From assembly GCA_046483025.1 (NCBI GenBank), contig JAWODZ010000078.1, positions 1 to 7,242 on the forward strand: 7,242 nucleotides of DNA, read 5' to 3'. This document shows, one piece after another, positions 5,614 to 7,242 of this stretch (position 1 is its first letter; every line of letters starts with the position of its first letter). This DNA comes from CAYUAG01 sp046483025. Its GTDB lineage: Bacteria; Zhuqueibacterota; QNDG01; CAYUAG01. A model generated the notes under the pieces. The model did no database searches, was not told the origin of the DNA, and was given only the letters and a program-made list of their open reading frames with translations. The translations under genes were made by a program, and so were the position numbers.

Positions 5614-7242
5614 TACTTATTCAGCAGTGATGAATATTCCTGATCTATTATAACCATCCGTTCTTCCCGGGCAGAGGTTACTGCTGCAAAACTGGCTAAC
5701 GTCACATTTACCAGTTCAGCTAAGGATATCAATGACTCACCGCCTTCCTGGATCCGGTTGACAAATGCTGCACATTCAGCTGCATGCCCCTTATCCTGTC
5801 TTTTGGTTTTGAATTTTCTAAACCCCTTGCAGCCATAACCTGTTGTCTGCCGAAAATTATCCAGTTTGAAAATCCTGCCCTGACTGAACACCTGCAGTAC
5901 TTCCTTGAAATAGGCTTTAGAGCCGTTGGCAAAATAATTGACCGTACCCACAGATCCGTCTTTAAAACCTAACGATATGGACATTTTATCATCCGGTACT
6001 GGGGTTCCTTTACTCATCATATGGGCAGATACTGACTGAATACTACTGCCGGTTAAAAACACCATAAGATCCAGAAAATGACAGGCTTCTCCAATAATAC
6101 GTCCGCCACCCTGGGCCGGATCATGCACCCAATGGTCCGGAGGGATTTTACCGGCATTAATGGTCATGCTCAGAGCCAGAGGCTCGGTTTTATTTTTCAG
6201 AACCTTTTTTATTTTCTGTACATGAGGACTATAACGACGGTTGAAACCCACCATAAGCATATTTTCAGCATGTTTTCCAGCTGTATCGATTATATGCTGT
6301 AATTCTTTTGTATTCAGAGCCAGGGGTTTTTCCACAAAAACATGCTTCCCTGCTTTCAGAAATTCACAGACCAAGGTTACATGCAGGTTATGTCTGGTTG
6401 CTATCATAACCGTGTTAATATCCGGATCCTGCAGAATCAGCTTATAATCAGAAACTGCATTTTCAGCTTTGTATCGTTTGGCCAGATGCAGTGCTGCTTC
6501 ACCCTTGAGGTCGGCAATGTATTTAATTCTAGCTCCGGTTTTATGTAAAGCAGGCATCAGGGTCATTTTACTGAAATTGCCGGCACCAATTACTCCGATC
6601 ACTGCTCCCTTTTTATCTGCTTTGTCTTTTGCAGAAGGTATATGTATTAAAGTTGTATCATCTATTTTTTTCGGGTACTGAAGAATTATACCCAGTCCTT
6701 CCCGTTTCTGAGAAAGAAGATCATAGGCCTCCGAAGCCTGAGCAAAGTCAAAGCGGTGACTTATCAGATCATCGACAACCAATTTACCGGTACGCATCAT
6801 TTCCAGAACCGCTTGAAAATTTCTCTTCTCTGTCCATCGCACAAACCCGTAGGGATAATCCTGACCCTTATGTTCATAGGCCTCATCATATCTGCCCGGC
6901 CCATAGGAACAGGAAACCTGAAAAGTTAATTCTTTTTTATAAAAATCTGCCCGCTGCAGATTCAGCCCCACTACTCCCACCAACACAATCCGCCCTCTTT
7001 CCCGGCATATTTCTGCAGAAACATGCACGATTTCATCCGTTTCTGCAGATGCAGTAATAATCACTCCATCCACTCCTTTATTCGCTGTCCAGCCTGCTGC
7101 TGCAGCAATCGGGTCACCTCCCTGTTGAGGATTAACTGTTTTTGCCCCGTATTTCTCAGCCAGCTTTAACCGCTGTTCATTAATATCAATACCCAGTACC
7201 TCACAGCCGTTTGCTTTCAGAAGTTGTACTGTTATCAACCCG
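5613..7242 (-). CDS. Bi-domain oxidoreductase (MDR dehydrogenase fused to Gfo/Idh/MocA), 5' end outside the window
   Basis: The frame is open to the right edge, so the N-terminus (probably about 165 residues with the GroES-like domain) is missing; the TTG at 7238 is an internal Leu codon. Residues below count from that codon. Residues 1-190 form the Rossmann part of a zinc-type alcohol dehydrogenase (VLGIDINEQRLKLAEKYGA 14-32, GVDGVIITAS 55-64, GRIVLVGVVG 82-91). Residues 211-541 are a Gfo/Idh/MocA-type NAD(P)-dependent sugar dehydrogenase with GVIGAGNF (215-222), the EKP signature (303-305) and GGGRIIGEACHFLDL (377-391), whose His387 is the expected catalytic His. Such fusions occur in polysaccharide gene clusters, often beside a heparinase-like gene, but the reaction is not established; oxidation or epimerisation of a nucleotide sugar is my inference. 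The stop codon overlaps the heparinase start by one base, implying coupling. Confidence 0.92.
   Translation of the reverse strand, partial: GLITVQLLKANGCEVLGIDINEQRLKLAEKYGAKTVNPQQGGDPIAAAAGWTANKGVDGVIITASAETDEIVHVSAEICRERGRIVLVGVVGLNLQRADFYKKELTFQVSCSYGPGRYDEAYEHKGQDYPYGFVRWTEKRNFQAVLEMMRTGKLVVDDLISHRFDFAQASEAYDLLSQKREGLGIILQYPKKIDDTTLIHIPSAKDKADKKGAVIGVIGAGNFSKMTLMPALHKTGARIKYIADLKGEAALHLAKRYKAENAVSDYKLILQDPDINTVMIATRHNLHVTLVCEFLKAGKHVFVEKPLALNTKELQHIIDTAGKHAENMLMVGFNRRYSPHVQKIKKVLKNKTEPLALSMTINAGKIPPDHWVHDPAQGGGRIIGEACHFLDLMVFLTGSSIQSVSAHMMSKGTPVPDDKMSISLGFKDGSVGTVNYFANGSKAYFKEVLQVFSQGRIFKLDNFRQTTGYGCKGFRKFKTKRQDKGHAAECAAFVNRIQEGGESLISLAELVNVTLASFAAVTSAREERMVIIDQEYSSLLNK

Noticed and set aside
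6629..7057. Plus-strand open frame of 142 codons opposite the oxidoreductase
   Set aside because: It is antisense to conserved Rossmann-domain sequence, with a composition expected of a shadow frame.
7236..7238. TTG as the start of the bi-domain oxidoreductase
   Set aside because: The frame stays open to the right edge with a Gly codon before it, and the protein would start inside the Rossmann domain without the expected N-terminal part.

Overview
The window holds the distal part of a surface-polysaccharide (exopolysaccharide, capsule or O-antigen type) biosynthesis operon, all on the minus strand, followed downstream by a decayed REP-associated tyrosine transposase (RAYT) inside a dense nest of short GC-rich hairpins. 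The gene types (WbuB-type GT4, PglC-type initiating transferase, RAYT with REP-like hairpins) suggest a Gram-negative bacterium, perhaps a proteobacterium or a deltaproteobacteria-like lineage. No rRNA or other marker is present, so this taxonomic guess is weak.

Layout, read in the direction of transcription (right to left): (1) 7242-5613, a bi-domain oxidoreductase (MDR alcohol-dehydrogenase-type Rossmann part fused to a Gfo/Idh/MocA dehydrogenase), cut by the right edge; (2) 5613-3451, a heparinase II/III-family protein; (3) 3451-2231, a WbuB-like family 4 glycosyltransferase; (4) 2185-1553, a small PglC-type initiating sugar-phosphate transferase; (5) 1551-781, a formyltransferase-fold protein, probably a sugar N-formyltransferase. 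Genes 1/2 share one base (TAATG), 2/3 share one base (TGATG) and 4/5 are one base apart (TAA-A-ATG), so translation is probably coupled. The only real gap, 2186-2230, contains a REP-like hairpin. The operon promoter must lie beyond the right edge.

A plausible joint role: the PglC-type enzyme loads a sugar phosphate onto undecaprenyl phosphate, the GT4 adds the next sugar, the formyltransferase caps an amino sugar, the bi-domain oxidoreductase makes or alters a nucleotide sugar, and the heparinase-like protein acts on a uronate-containing polymer. The order of events and all substrates are inference.

The left 780 bases are non-operonic: a 70-bp-period tandem repeat at the window edge, a 102-residue RAYT remnant whose stop codon lies in that repeat, a perfect 28-bp inverted repeat (54-81 / 483-510) bracketing it, and a run of hairpins with different stem sequences but the same GGC-NNN-GCC tip. 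The most unusual feature of the window is this hairpin family, including a related copy that overlaps the GT4 stop codon 1.7 kb away.
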